DNA from: Torymus aiolomorphi
Taxonomy: Eukaryota > Arthropoda > Insecta > Hymenoptera > Torymidae
Length of the DNA stretch: 64,000 bases
Reading direction: 5' to 3'
Assembly: GCA_036365515.1 (NCBI GenBank)
Contig: CM070876.1
Coordinates: 129,064,394 to 129,128,393, forward strand
How positions within the stretch are numbered: position 1 is the stretch's first letter; the number at the start of each line of letters is the position of its first letter. The translations under genes and the position numbers were made by a program. Below the pieces are notes generated by a model. That model was not told the DNA's origin. It searched no databases and was given only the letters and a program-made list of their open reading frames with translations. Shown here piece after piece: positions 1 to 11,761 of this stretch.

Positions 1-499
1 ATTTTTTCGAGAGGGGAGGGAAATAACTTTTATAGTACTGTGATACATCTATGGTTCTCACATATTTAGCTAACTATAAGTCAAGTAAATATTTATATAA
101 TCCACTTCCAGTAACATGTTCCACTACATAGAACTCACTATAATGCAAGGATACGCTCGTGGGGCATCAGAATTTAGATATTTCCTCCGCGTACTCAAGA
201 CAATTTTATACTTATAAACGTTAATAAAAAAAACAGCCAGAATATGGTAAAAAAACGCTGTAACAACTTTTTTAGGCTATCAACTCTTGTCAAATTTTCG
301 GTAAATGTGATTGGATACGATGTGCCTACTATTAACAAAAATATTATCTCCGCGACGCTGCATTTTTATAAAAATTAAAATTAAATACTATTAGTCCGTT
401 ATAAAAAAAACTTTTTTGTTTGTAAGAAACTATTGCATCTTGAAGAAAAATTGATTACATCACATAAAAACAGTAAGCAAATTAGTAAAACGTGTTTTC
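1..499. other. AT-rich non-coding stretch
   Basis: No open frame of substance, RNA gene or recognisable repeat is seen. Base composition is strongly AT-rich with homopolymer runs, like the rest of the non-element background in this window. Confidence 0.5.
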
Positions 500-753
500 C
501 TTGTCTTTATATATAAATGGGTCTGAAGTTTGCATCGTTGGAATGCAACGAAATAATTTTTTACAATTGCTTTAAGTTATTAAACAACGGAAATTTTATC
601 TAAACCTTTGTTATAAAGCTATTTTATACTATAAAACAGTAAATCTATACACAAAATTAATATTAATTAGTATAAACTTGAAGTAAAATGAATTATTTTT
701 TTATTTCGTTGCGCCCCAACGTTGCAAACTTCAGACCCATATATATAAAGCAG
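500..753. mobile_element. MITE-like inverted-repeat element
   Basis: Two arms of about 60 bp face each other at roughly 503-565 and 690-750. The outer part of each arm carries GGGTCTGAAGTTTGC on one strand and its complement on the other, and the inner part carries CAACGAAATAA. The 120-bp interior is AT-rich and non-coding. A single arm of the same family recurs at 8157-8190, so it is dispersed. No clear target duplication was found, so the superfamily is unassigned. Confidence 0.6.
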
Positions 754-984
754 TTGACAGAAAAAAATTATACTTTAGGTACACATTGGTATTAGTAATT
801 TTTTAAATAGGAAACTTGTGGAGGTTCGTTGCACACTCACGTTTATAAAATAATTTTCTTTACGAGTAACAAATACCAATATTTAGGGAATATCTTTGGA
901 AATGATATAGGCATAGATAAGGATGCTAGCCTTTCCCCTGAAAATTTAATCAATACGTATTGACAAATGTCAGTAATTTTTTAC

Positions 985-1502
985 TAGGGGTGCACGACTA
1001 CTCGAAGATCCGAACTATTTGCTCTATAAACTCAACTCGACGAACTCAAGTCGAATCAAATGTTTTACTTGATATATTGAGTAGTTAGAAATAGTTCGAG
1101 TAGTTCGAACTTTGATCGAGTGGTTTGAAATTATAGAACACTTCCAACTTCCAGTGCATAGTAGTGAATAAATTATAAAAGAATTATAAATAAAAAATTA
1201 TAGATAATTATAAGTAATCTTAGGATAATTATAATTATTATCGCTAAGTAGTAGCTAAATCCAAAAACAAATTACATTCAGCTAATTAAGTATATAATAT
1301 TATAAGTTACTAAGAGAGCCAGCTGGTTCTATCTAGATCGAACTACTTAATTCGAGTAGCTCGACTTCATTCGAGTAGTTCGAGTTGGTCCGAGTAGTTC
1401 GATCTGACTCGAGCAGTTCGAAGTATAATGTACTCGATTCAAGTTCGAAGAAAAAGCTCGATACAGTTCAAACACGCCAAGCCGAGTACTTGTACACCTC
1501 TA
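985..1502. mobile_element. hAT-type MITE (518 bp)
   Basis: The ends are short imperfect inverted repeats: TAGGGGTGCACGACTACTCG on the left, matching the complement of the right end (GAGTACTTGTACACCTCTA). The flanks are near-identical 8-bp direct repeats, TTTTTTAC at 977-984 and CTTTTTAC at 1503-1510. An 8-bp duplication and an AGGGGTG-type terminus are typical of the hAT superfamily. The interior is non-coding, with many short GAGTAGTTCGA-type repeats in both orientations. It is non-autonomous, so mobility would need a transposase encoded elsewhere. Confidence 0.75.
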
Positions 1503-1514
1503 CTTTTTACCCGT

Positions 1515-1719
1515 ACTAGATTCTAAAGCAGAGCGTGCTACGCGCGCCTGAACACGAACCTATCTTACCTACTGAATTCGCAAATGAAATTTTTTGACAA
1601 CGCTCTGAAGTTGGCTCTGTAAGCTTCAATTCGATAATAATCACTATCACCTTTTTACAATAGGAACTAGATTCTAAAACAGAGCGCGCTACGCTTGCCT
1701 GCACGCTAACCTATCTTGT
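1515..1719. repeat. Two diverged direct repeats of ~52 bp
   Basis: The segment at 1515-1569 (CTAGATTCTAAAGCAGAGCG and onward) is repeated with substitutions at 1668-1719. The two copies are about 153 bp apart start to start. This looks like a short degenerate tandem duplication. No function can be proposed. Confidence 0.6.
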
Positions 1720-2249
1720 TTGTATTGTTTGCAGATTTGTCACTGAATTTTACAAACAAAAACATATAACTTTGCAGGTTTTGAAAATTTTTCAATTTTG
1801 ATATCGGCGACTTCCCCTGAAATTTAAAAAGGAAGAAAATGAGACCTTGCAAATTAAAATCGAATGAAAAACAAAAAAGATTTGGATTTGATATTGATTT
1901 TTTTTTTTAATGCACAAAACATACTTTTGCTAAATTGGAAATTCTCTAACAAAAATATTTTCCGTTATGTTCAGAACTCTGCTTCGTGTCATATTAGTTT
2001 TCAGATTCGAATGTGTAAATGAATTTTTGTAAAAAATGTTCATAGCTTTAGGTCTACTAGAACGCTGGAGCCACCTTAAAAAATTTTCATAGCATACCGA
2101 CCTACCAGGGCTCAAATTAAAGTTTTTGGCAAACAAAAAAGTTAAACAAATTGTGCAACGATCGTAAGTGGGCCCCTGTTCATATTAATAAATATATCAA
2201 TTGGAAGAGGACATGAAAAACATAAAAAATGACTGATTATTGACCGTTT
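1720..2249. other. AT-rich non-coding stretch before the satellite
   Basis: Nothing coding or repeated was recognised. It ends where the satellite monomers begin. Confidence 0.5.
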
Positions 2250-5200
2250 TTTTATATGAGTCGATTTGGTTCATAATTTTTTTACAGGGAGTTTTTATGC
2301 TCAAAAAGTAATTCCAGCTTTAAAAAGTTTGGAAATGCCAGACGCCGCGGAATCAGATTTTTTTTTTTGTCACGACCCCTATATAATCGGCTGTTTGGGG
2401 GTTTTCCAGAAAGTCGATTTGGTTCGTAATTTTTTTACAGGTACTTTGTGTGCTCATAAAATAATTTCAGCAATAAAAAGTTTGGAAATGCCAAACGCCG
2501 CTGAGAGAGAATTTTTTTCCGTCACGACCCCTATATAATCAGCTGTTTGGGGGTTTTCCGGGGAGTCGATTAGGTTCGTAATTTTTTTATAGGGAGTTCT
2601 TATGCTCAAAAAGTAATTCCAGCATTAAAAAGTTTGGAAATGCCAGACACCGAGCAGTGAGAATTTTTTTTCCGTCACAACCCCTATATATCTAATTATG
2701 TAATCAGCTGTTTGGGGGTTTTCCGGGGAGTCGATTTGGTTCGTAATTTTTTTACGAGTAGTTTGTGTGCTCATAAAATAATTTCGGCGATAAAAAGTTT
2801 GGAAATGCCAAGCGCCGCTGAGAGAGAATTTCTTTTTCCGTCACGACCCCTATATAATTAGTTGTTTGGGGGTTTTCCGGGGAGTCAATTTGGTTCGTAA
2901 TTTTTCTATAGGGAGTTCTTATGCTCAAAAAGTAATTCCAGCATTAAAAAGTTTGGAAATGCCAAACGCCGCTGAGAGAGAATTTTTCTTCGGTCACGAC
3001 CCGTATATACCTGAATATATAATCAGCTGTTTGGGGGGTTTCCGGGGAGTCTATTTGGTTCGTAATTTTTTTACGAGTAATTTGTGTGCTTATAAAATAA
3101 TTCCAGCAATAAAAAGTTTGGAAATGCCAAACGCCGCTGAGAGAGAATTTTCCTTCGGTCACGTCCCGTATATACCTGAATATATAATCAGCTGTTTGGG
3201 GTGTTTCCGGGGAGTCGATTTGGTTCGTAATTTTTTTACGAGTAATTTGTGTGCTCATAAAATAATTCCAGCATTAAAAAGTTTGGAAATGCCAGACACC
3301 GAGCAGTGAGAATTTTTTTTCCGTCACGACCCCTATATAATCAGCTGTTCGGGGGTTTTCCGGGGAATTGATTTGGTTCGTAATTTTTTTTATAGGGAGT
3401 TCTTATGCTCAAAAAGTAATTCCAGCATTAAAAAGTTTGGAAATGCCAGACACCGAGCAGTGAGAATTTTTTTCCCGTCACGACCCCTATATATCTGATT
3501 ATATAATCAGCTGTTTGGGGGTTTTCCGGGGAGTCGATTTGGTTCGTAATTTTTTTACGAGTAGTTTGTGTGCTCATAAAATAATTTCAGCGATAAAAAG
3601 TTTGGAAATGCCAAGCGCCGCTGAGAGAGAATTTTTTTTCAGTCACGACCCCTATATAATAAGCTGTTTGGGGGTTTTCCGGGGAGTCAATTTGGTTCGT
3701 AATTTTTTTATAGCGAGTTCTTATGCTCAAACAGTAATTCCAGCATTAAAAAGTTTGGAAATGCCAGACACCGAGCAGTGAGAATTTTTTTTCCATCACG
3801 ACTCCTATATATCTGATTATATAATCAGCTGTTTGGGGGTTTTCCGGGGAGTCGATTTGGTTCGTAATTTTTTTACAGGGAGTATTTATGCTCAAAAAGT
3901 AATTCCAGCTTTAAAAAGTTTGGAAATGCCAGACACCGAGCAGTGAGAATTCTTTTTGCGTCACGTCCCCTATATATCTGATTATATAATCAGCTGTTTG
4001 GGGGTTTTTCGGGCAGCCGATTTGGTTCGTAATTTTTTTACGAGTAGTTTGTGTGCTCATAAAATAATTCCAGCAATAAAAAGTTTGCAAATGCTAAACA
4101 CCGCTGAGAGAGAATTTTTTTTCGGTCACAACCCCTATATATCTGATTATATAATCTGCTGTTTAGGGGGTTGCCGGGTAGTCGATTTGGTTCGTAATTT
4201 TTTTGCAGGGAGTTTTGATGCTCAAAAAGTAATTCCAGCTTTAAAAAGTTTGGAAATGCCAGACACCGTGCAGTGAGAATTTTTTTTCCGTCACGACCCC
4301 TATATATCTGATTATATAATCAGCTGTTTGGGGGTTTTCCGGGGAGTCGATTTGGTTCATAATTTTTTTACGAGTAGTTTCTGTGCTCATAAAATACTTT
4401 CAGCGATAAAAGGTTTGGAAATGCCAAACGTCGCTGAGAGAGAATTTTTCTTCGGTCACGTCCCCTATATAATCAGCTGTTTGGGGGTTTTCCGGGGAGT
4501 CCATTTGGTTGCTAATATTTTAAAGGGAGTTCTTATGCTCAAAAAGTAATTCCAGCATTAAAAAGTTTGGAAATGCCAGACACCGAGCAGTGACATTTTT
4601 TTTTCCGTCACGACCCCTATATATCTGACTATGTAATCAGCAGTTTGGGGGTTTTCCGGGGAGTCGATTTGGTTCGTAATTTTTTTACGAGTAGTTTGTC
4701 TGCTCATAAAATAATTTCAGCAATAAAAAGTTTGGAAATGCTAAACGCCGCTGAGAGAGAATTTTTTTTCGGTCACAACCCCTATATACCTGATTTTATA
4801 ATCAGCCGTTTAGGGCGTTTCCGGGGAGTGGATTTGTTTCGTAATTTTTTTACAAGGTGTTTTTATGCTCAAAAAGTAATTCCAGCTTTAAAAAGTTTGG
4901 AAATGCCAGACACCTAGCAGTGAGAATTTTTTTTCCGTCATGACCCCTATATATCTGATAATATAATCAGCTGTTTAGGGGGCTTCCGGGGAGTCGATTT
5001 GGTTAGTAATTTTTTTACGAGTAGTTTGTGTGCTCATAAAATAATTTCAGCGATAAAAAGTTTGGAAATGCCAAGTGCCACTGACAGAGAATTTTTTTTC
5101 CGTCACGACTCCTATATATCAGATTATATAATTGGCTGTTTGGAGGTTTTCCGGGGAGTCGATTTGGTTCGTAATTTTTTTACGAGTATTTTGTGTGCTC

Positions 5201-8040
5201 ATAAAATAATTCCAGCATTAAAAAGTTTGGAAATGCCAGACACCGAGCAGTGAGAATTTTTTTCCCGTCACGACCCCTATATATCTGATTATATAATCAG
5301 CTGTTTGGGGGTTTTTCGGGCAGCCGATTTGGTTCGTAATTTTTTTACGAGTAGTTTGTGTGCTCATAAAATAATTCCAGCAATAAAAAGTTTGCAAATG
5401 CTAAACACCGCTGAGAGAGAATTTTTTTTCGGTCACAACCCCTATATATCTGATTATATAATCTGCTGTTTAGGGGGTTGCCGGGTAGTCGATTTGGTTC
5501 GTAATTTTTTTGCAGGGAGTTTTGATGCTCAAAAAGTAATTCCAGCTTTAAAAAGTTTGGAAATGCCAGACACCGTGCAGTGAGAATTTTTTTTCCGTCA
5601 CGACCCCTATATATCTGATTATATAATCAGCTGTTTGGGGGTTTTCCGGGGAGTCGATTTGGTTCATAATTTTTTTACGAGTAGTTTCTGTGCTCATAAA
5701 ATACTTTCAGCGATAAAAGGTTTGGAAATGCCAAACGTCGCTGAGAGAGAATTTTTCTTCGGTCACGTCCCCTATATAATCAGCTGTTTGGGGGTTTTCC
5801 GGGGAGTCCATTTGGTTGCTAATATTTTAAAGGGAGTTCTTATGCTCAAAAAGTAATTCCAGCATTAAAAAGTTTGGAAATGCCAGACACCGAGCAGTGA
5901 CATTTTTTTTTCCGTCACGACCCCTATATATCTGACTATGTAATCAGCAGTTTGGGGTTTTCCGGGGAGTCGATTTGGTTCGTAATTTTTTTACGAGTAG
6001 TTTGTCTGCTCATAAAATAATTTCAGCAATAAAAAGTTTGGAAATGCTAAACGCCGCTGAGAGAGAATTTTTTTTCGGTCACAACCCCTATATACCTGAT
6101 TTTATAATCAGCCGTTTAGGGCGTTTCCGGGGAGTGGATTTGTTTCGTAATTTTTTTACAAGGTGTTTTTATGCTCAAAAAGTAATTCCAGCTTTAAAAA
6201 GTTTGGAAATGCCAGACACCTAGCAGTGAGAATTTTTTTTCCGTCATGACCCCTATATATCTGATAATATAATCAGCTGTTTAGGGGGCTTCCGGGGAGT
6301 CGATTTGGTTAGTAATTTTTTTACGAGTAGTTTGTGTGCTCATAAAATAATTTCAGCGATAAAAAGTTTGGAAATGCCAAGTGCCACTGACAGGGAATTT
6401 TTTTTCCGTCACGACTCCTATATATCAGATTATATAATTGGCTGTTTGGAGGTTTTCCGGGGAGTCGATTTGGTTCGTAATTTTTTTACGAGTATTTTGT
6501 GTGCTCATAAAATAATTCCAGCATTAAAAAGTTTGGAAATGCCAGACACCGAGCAGTGAGAATTTTTTTTCCGACACGACCCCTATATAATCAGCTGTTC
6601 GGGGGTTTTCCGGGGAATTGATTTGGTTCGTAATTTTTTTTATAGGGAGTTCTTATGCTCAAAAAGTAATTCCAGCATTAAAAAGTTTGGAAATGCCAGA
6701 CACCGAGCAGTGAGAATTTTTTTCCCGTCACGACCCCTATATATCTGATTATATAATCAGCTGTTTGGGGGTTTTCCGGGGAGTCGATTTGGTTTGTAAT
6801 TTTTTTACGAGTAGTTTGTGTGCTCATAAAATAATTTCAGCGATAAAAAGTTTGGAAATGCCAAGCGCCGCTGAGAGAGAATTTTTTTTCAGTCACGACC
6901 CCTATATAATAAGCTGTTTGGGGGTTTTCCGGGGAGTCAATTTGGTTCGTAATTTTTTTATAGCGAGTTCTTATGCTCAAACAGTAATTCCAGCATTAAA
7001 AAGTTTGGAAATGCCAGACACCGAGCAGTGAGAATTTGTTTTCCGTCACGACTCCTATATATCTGATTATATAATCAGCTGTTTGGGGGTTTTCCGGGGA
7101 GTCGATTTGGTTCGTAATTTTTTTACAGGGAGTTTTTATGCTCAAAAAGTAATTCCAGCTTTAAAAAGTTTGGAAATGCCAGACACCGAGCAGTGAGAAT
7201 TCTTTTTGCGTCACGTCCCCTATATATCTGATTATATAATCAGCTGTTTGGGGGTTTTCCGGGGAGTCGATTTGGTTCGTAATTTTTTTACGAGTAGTTT
7301 GTGTGCTCATAAAATAATTCCAGCAATAAAAAGTTTGGAAATGCTAAACACCGCTGAGAGAGAATTTTTTTTCGGTCACAACCCCTATATATCTGATTAT
7401 ATAATCTGCTGTTTAGGGGGTTGCCGGGTAGTCGATTTGGTTCGTAATTTTTTTGCAGGGAGTTTTGATGCTCAAAAAGTAATTCCAGCTTTAAAAAGTT
7501 TGGAAATGCCAGACACCGTGCAGTGAGAATTTTTTTTCCGTCACGACCCCTATATATCTGATTATATAATCAGCTGTTTGGGGGTTTTCCGGGGAGTCGA
7601 TTTGGTTCGTAATTTTTTTACGAGTAGTTTGTGTGCTCATAAAATAATTCCAGCAATAAAAAGTTTGGAAATACCAAACGCCGCGGAGAGAGAATTTTTT
7701 TTCCGTTACTACCCCTATATAATCAGCTTTTTGGGGGTGTTCCGGGGAGTCGATTTGGTTCCTAATTTTTTTGCGGGTATTTTGCATCCTCAGAAAATAA
7801 TTTCAGCAATAAAAAGTTTGGAAATACCAAACGCCGCGGAGAGAGAATTTTTTTTCCGTTACTACCCCTATATAATCAGCTTTTTGGGGGTGTTCCGGGG
7901 AGTCGATTTGGTTCCTAATTTTTTTTCTGGTATTTTGTATCCTCAGAAAATAATTCCAGCAATAAAAAGTTTGGAAAGACCAAACGCCGCGGAGAGAGAA
8001 TTTTTTTCTCTTAGGTCATCTTACGAATTCCGTGTTAGGG
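2250..8040. repeat. Satellite array, alternating ~153/165-bp monomers
   Basis: About 36 monomers run head to tail. Each contains the blocks CAGCTGTTTGGGGGTTTTCC, GGGGAGTCGATTTGGTTCGT, AAAAAGTTTGGAAATGCCA and TCACGACCCCTATATA. Start-to-start distances measured at AGCTGTTTGGGG are about 165, 154, 165, 165 and 153 bp. The length difference is the presence or absence of an ~11-12-bp TATCTGATTATA segment. Two monomer types largely alternate: one has CCGCTGAGAGAGAATT and the other CACCGAGCAGTGAGAATT, giving a ~320-bp dimer. Many monomers read as open frames on both strands, but stops recur at GAGCAGTGA and 1-bp indels break the frame, so a protein product is not supported. Confidence 0.92.
3317..7550. 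repeat. Higher-order duplications inside the satellite
   Basis: The block at about 3975-5260 is repeated almost identically at about 5282-6566 (offset 1307, falling to 1306 after one deleted G near 5956). The block at about 3317-4276 is repeated at about 6567-7526 (offset 3250). Shared private variants, such as the CTGTTCGGGGG form near 3343 and 6593, show these are copies rather than ordinary monomer similarity. This pattern fits unequal exchange or amplification of multi-monomer blocks. Confidence 0.85.
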
Positions 8041-9125
8041 GTGGGGGGTAGTTTGGAATTGATTTATTTCAATCAATTTTGATGTATTCTTCCATTATTT
8101 GTAGTACATTATATCATCCATGTGGAAAAAAGTTGTTTTTCGAAAATCGAATTTTCGTTGGATCGCAACGTTGCAAACTTCAAACCCATACTTAACATTG
8201 GTTTCGGTACGAATCGAACGACAAGTCCACTAGATTCATATTAAAGAATAAGACTGGAATAAAGGAAAACCAAATAGTATTTGTCCATTACATACTAAAA
8301 TATTTTAATAACATAGAATACATTCCGTGCTTCACATTTTGCAGTAAGTATTTGGGGCCATTCATTATAACATGAATTACCAAAACTACTGAAAATAAAT
8401 GCGTACGGCTCGACGAGCTATGAACAAATTATCTAAAGATTTTATTACAAAAATTAATGGTAATTGACAAAATAAATAAATTATTGGAATTACATATTGA
8501 AATAATAAATCCATTACGTGAAAAATAAGGAATAGAATAACAGTCAAACGCAAATCAGAAAATTAGAAAATAGTATAAAACAATTGTTCTTTAGATAAAT
8601 AATCATTGAATAAATAAATATTGTATTTTAAATAATAAGATATATAAAGAAAACCAGAATACTAGGTAAACTGAAAACATAACGATAGAGATATAAAAGT
8701 AAGAAATAAATAAATAAATTATTTGTCAAATAAACGATTACAAAATATACACAAAAAATAGTTGAACTAATATAAAAACGTATTTAAAAAGGAATATTAA
8801 GTATATCATAAGCAACTCTAAAAGGCATAGGAAATAAGGAAAACAAAAGGGCTATAACCAGACAGATGACACAACGCAAACCAGAACTAAAAAAGCAAGT
8901 AGACAATATAAATAAGCAAACGAACATTTTCGAAAGGAAACCAAGAGTGCTAAGATCATCTCCAAATACACAATCAAATAAAATTTCATCATATACTTAT
9001 TCTAAAGTATCACTTACCTCAAAAACAAAACGAAATTAAAAAAACAATTTAACTCAAAAACAAAAGAAAATACAGAAATAGTCTTAATTCCAATGACCTC
9101 AAAAGCAGACTTTAACATACTAGAA
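8041..9125 (+). pseudogene. AT-rich stretch ending in gag-like debris
   Basis: 8041-8800 holds no gene, only a single MITE arm at 8157-8190 matching the inverted repeat at 500-753. From about 8860 to 9120 the plus strand reads as lysine/asparagine-rich, gag-like text, with patches resembling LINE ORF1 interspersed with stops. It runs directly into the palindromic motif at 9126, as the gag-protease remnant does at 14921. The retroelement assignment is tentative. Confidence 0.3.
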
Positions 9126-9158
9126 AAAACCGCTGCCAATTCATTGGCACGTAGCTTC
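9126..9158 (+). repeat. Dispersed 33-bp palindromic motif, copy 1
   Basis: The core GCTGCCAATTCATTGGCAC can form a TGCCAAT/ATTGGCA hairpin. The same motif with flanking AAAACC and GTAGCTTC recurs at 14921-14953 (same strand) and 47127-47159 (opposite strand). Both plus-strand copies directly follow gag-like debris. It may be the terminus of an unidentified element. Confidence 0.6.
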
Positions 9159-9193
9159 CTCCAAATTAATATATCGTTCCTATATGTATATAT

Positions 9194-9300
<107 letters not shown>

Positions 9301-9324
9301 ATACATATAAAATACGTTTATTCA

Positions 9325-11538
9325 TTATACTTTCTTTTCAATGATTTAATAATTCATTAATATTTAAAAAATTGAATATTTTATTCTTATTATTGAAATT
9401 ATTTGTTACTTGACTCTTATTTTATTTAACAAAAAATAAATATTTTAAAATATAAAATTAACAAATTGCTATCTGCCCTGAGATCAACTTACTCACATTT
9501 TCAAAATCATATATAATAACACCATTTTTTACATTTTAAATATATTATTATACAATAATTGTGTACCATTATTATAAATAATTGTGTACATATTATAAAA
9601 ATTGAAATTATGCTTCTAATTTTGATTTTTTTAATGGTCCGTTATAATTTTCGTTATCCTCTTCTTTTATTTTCAATAAAATATCGTTGATTGTTGATTT
9701 TATCATTTCTTACACCATTTTAATAAAAAAAAAAGCAAATAAAATATTATGTAAACACAAATATCAGTGGCAGCTAATAAAAACATTTACATAACCTTGT
9801 CAAGGCAAAATGAGTGTATATATAATTACATGCCCGTGAACCATAAACGTTTAAACTTTAAAATATTTATCTCAAAATTGAGTGAGGGTAATTCTTACCA
9901 TATTCACTTTTTAAATCGCGATTATTCGAAAAATTAGTTCAAACTAAAATATAATTTAAGGTAGTTCATCAAGCAAGCGATTTTCTTTAAATTTTCTTAA
10001 AAATTAGTGTACACCCGACAGAAAATGATTCTTTCCAAACGTGCCTAGTCAATTTTAAAATGCTGCAATCTCACTGGATGATTCAAATTTACTTTTTCAA
10101 TGATTTAATAATTTATTAACGTATGTAAATTCCATATTTTTTTCTTATTATTTACATTTTTTGTTATTTCACACTTATTTTATTCAATTTGTTCAAGACT
10201 CTATGACGAAGTTCCAAGATAAAATACGGAGAGAATAAGAATCTCGGTTATCCGTATTCTATCGAACTCGTTTGGCTTTCGTTTCTGCGAATTCGTGCAT
10301 CTCGAGCGTTTGTTGACATCGCTAGAACGATGTATTCGCGATCTGCGCGGGGGGCTGCGCGACTTTGGCGGTTGCAAAGTCGTGCTCAATTCATTTTTGA
10401 ATCAGATTCTCTCGGGCCGTCGAACCGCGCGGATGCGAACGTAGATCGTCTAGTCCAGAGAAAACGGTCACCGTGCGATACACCGGTACAGCGCAGCGCC
10501 CATCCACGTACCGTCCACGGAGAGCAGCGCACGTGAACAATCCGAGCCACTTCTGGGGTCCGAAGCGTCTGTAGGTGAAGGCTGGATGTTAGGACTCGGC
10601 CTGAACACTCCGAAGTCGACCGGAGGATAAGGCCTGACGCAGGAGCGGATTCGTGAGCGAGCGACGAGGGAAGTGCACTCCTCTCTCGGTAAGCCTCTCT
10701 GTACTTCCCGCTCAGCGATCCATTTCTGTATTTTCGGCTCGCAGCGGCGAGCGGCCGGTGGTGCGTTCATCGGCACAGCGAAAATAAATACATTGATCCG
10801 CCCGCGTCGAGCGGCACATCCCGTCTTCTTGTCAGCGCGCAACGCGACGCGTGTTTATGTATAAGGATTGTTGGAATAGATCTTGTTATTGTCTTTTATG
10901 TAACTGAGATTATACTTCTTTCTCTGACCTAACCTAACCTTCTCCCGGATTCCGCCGCCTCCGCGGGAAAACGACTCTGCCGGTCGTTTTCATATCTGAG
11001 TCTAGTGGCCGCGCGCTTTGCTCTTCGAGCGCGCGCTTTTCACTCAGCGATCCAATTAGTTGGAAAGCGAAGTTCGCGTGCGATCTTCGCGTTGTTTTCG
11101 GGACTCCAGGAGCAGATCCCCGGGCAAGTCATTTTAGTCTGACACCCGCGGCACCGTGTTCTAGGGCATCGCTGGCCTGTGGCTTTTTGGGATCTTCCCC
11201 CAGAAGCCATCCTCTTACAACTCAAATAATTGTTTTTAATATTAATGATTTTGACGTGTTTAGCCGATAAAACAGGATTAATGAAGTATGAGTATTACAC
11301 CATCTTCATAAAAAACAAAAGCAAATAAAATATTATGTAAACACAAATATCAGTGGCAGCTAATAAAAATATTCACATAAATTTCTAAAGGCAAAATGAG
11401 TGTATAGGTATAAAATTATATGTCCATGAACCATAACCGTTTCAACTTTAAAAATTTTATCTCAAAAGTGAGAGAAGGTAATTCATACTATATTCACTTC
11501 AAATGGCGATTATTCGAAAAATTAGTTCAAACTCAGAA
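9325..11538. repeat. Direct-repeat modules flanking a GC-rich island
   Basis: Two modules are each present twice in direct orientation. A ~105-bp module (TTCAATGATTTAATAATT and onward) is at 9325-9430 and 10085-10190. A ~245-bp module (AAGCAAATAAAATATTATGT and onward) is at 9709-9953 and 11293-11538. Identity is high but imperfect. The GC-rich stretch 10200-11220 lies between the second copies, so it was either inserted into, or duplicated with, a repeat-bearing segment. Confidence 0.75.
10200..11225. other. GC-rich, CpG-rich island of unknown identity
   Basis: This kilobase contrasts sharply with its AT-rich surroundings and is rich in CpG. Open frames occur on both strands (plus 10330-10536 and 10673-10864; minus 10468-10842), as expected from high GC content. 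None resembles a protein I recognise. A consensus-like splice donor (CTCGGTAAGC) lies near 10687. In insects such islands are often promoters and first exons, but a captured element or LTR-type regulatory sequence is equally possible. Confidence 0.35.
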
Positions 11539-11665
11539 TAATTGGCCAGCGTATATGACCAATTTCATGTTTCCGCAGAGCTCACTGTAAATTAAGCTCA
11601 ATAAAAAACAAAAGCAAGTAAACAACACACGCGCGTATCGCGCGTCATTTCCACTTTCTAGTAAC

Positions 11666-11754
11666 ATATGGGTAACTTCATGTCAAGTGTGACAGGTCAA
11701 AATTTTGAAATTTCAAAATTTTGACCTCTCACACTTGACATGAAGTTACCCATA
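11666..11754. mobile_element. Near-perfect 89-bp palindrome (hairpin MITE)
   Basis: ATATGGGTAACTTCATGTCA at the left is matched by its complement at the right end. The arms meet at a TTTTGAAATTTCAAAA centre with almost no spacer. Only one or two positions differ between arms, suggesting a young or constrained hairpin. Confidence 0.8.
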
Positions 11755-11761
11755 TACATAA

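Noticed and set aside
2250..8040. CRISPR-like array
   Set aside because: Repeats are contiguous, long (over 150 bp) and without unique spacers; this is eukaryotic satellite DNA.
2266..8051. Chain of 70-157-residue frames repeating GVFRGVDLVRNFFTSSLC-type text
   Set aside because: They are translations of satellite monomers. Stops recur in one monomer class and single-base indels break the frame, so a repeat protein is not supported.
10330..10864. Arginine-rich proteins in the GC-rich island
   Set aside because: High-GC DNA gives long open frames on both strands by chance, and none shows a recognisable domain.
10930..10950. Telomere repeat (CCTAA)n
   Set aside because: Only two consecutive units near 10929; far too short for an insect telomeric tract.
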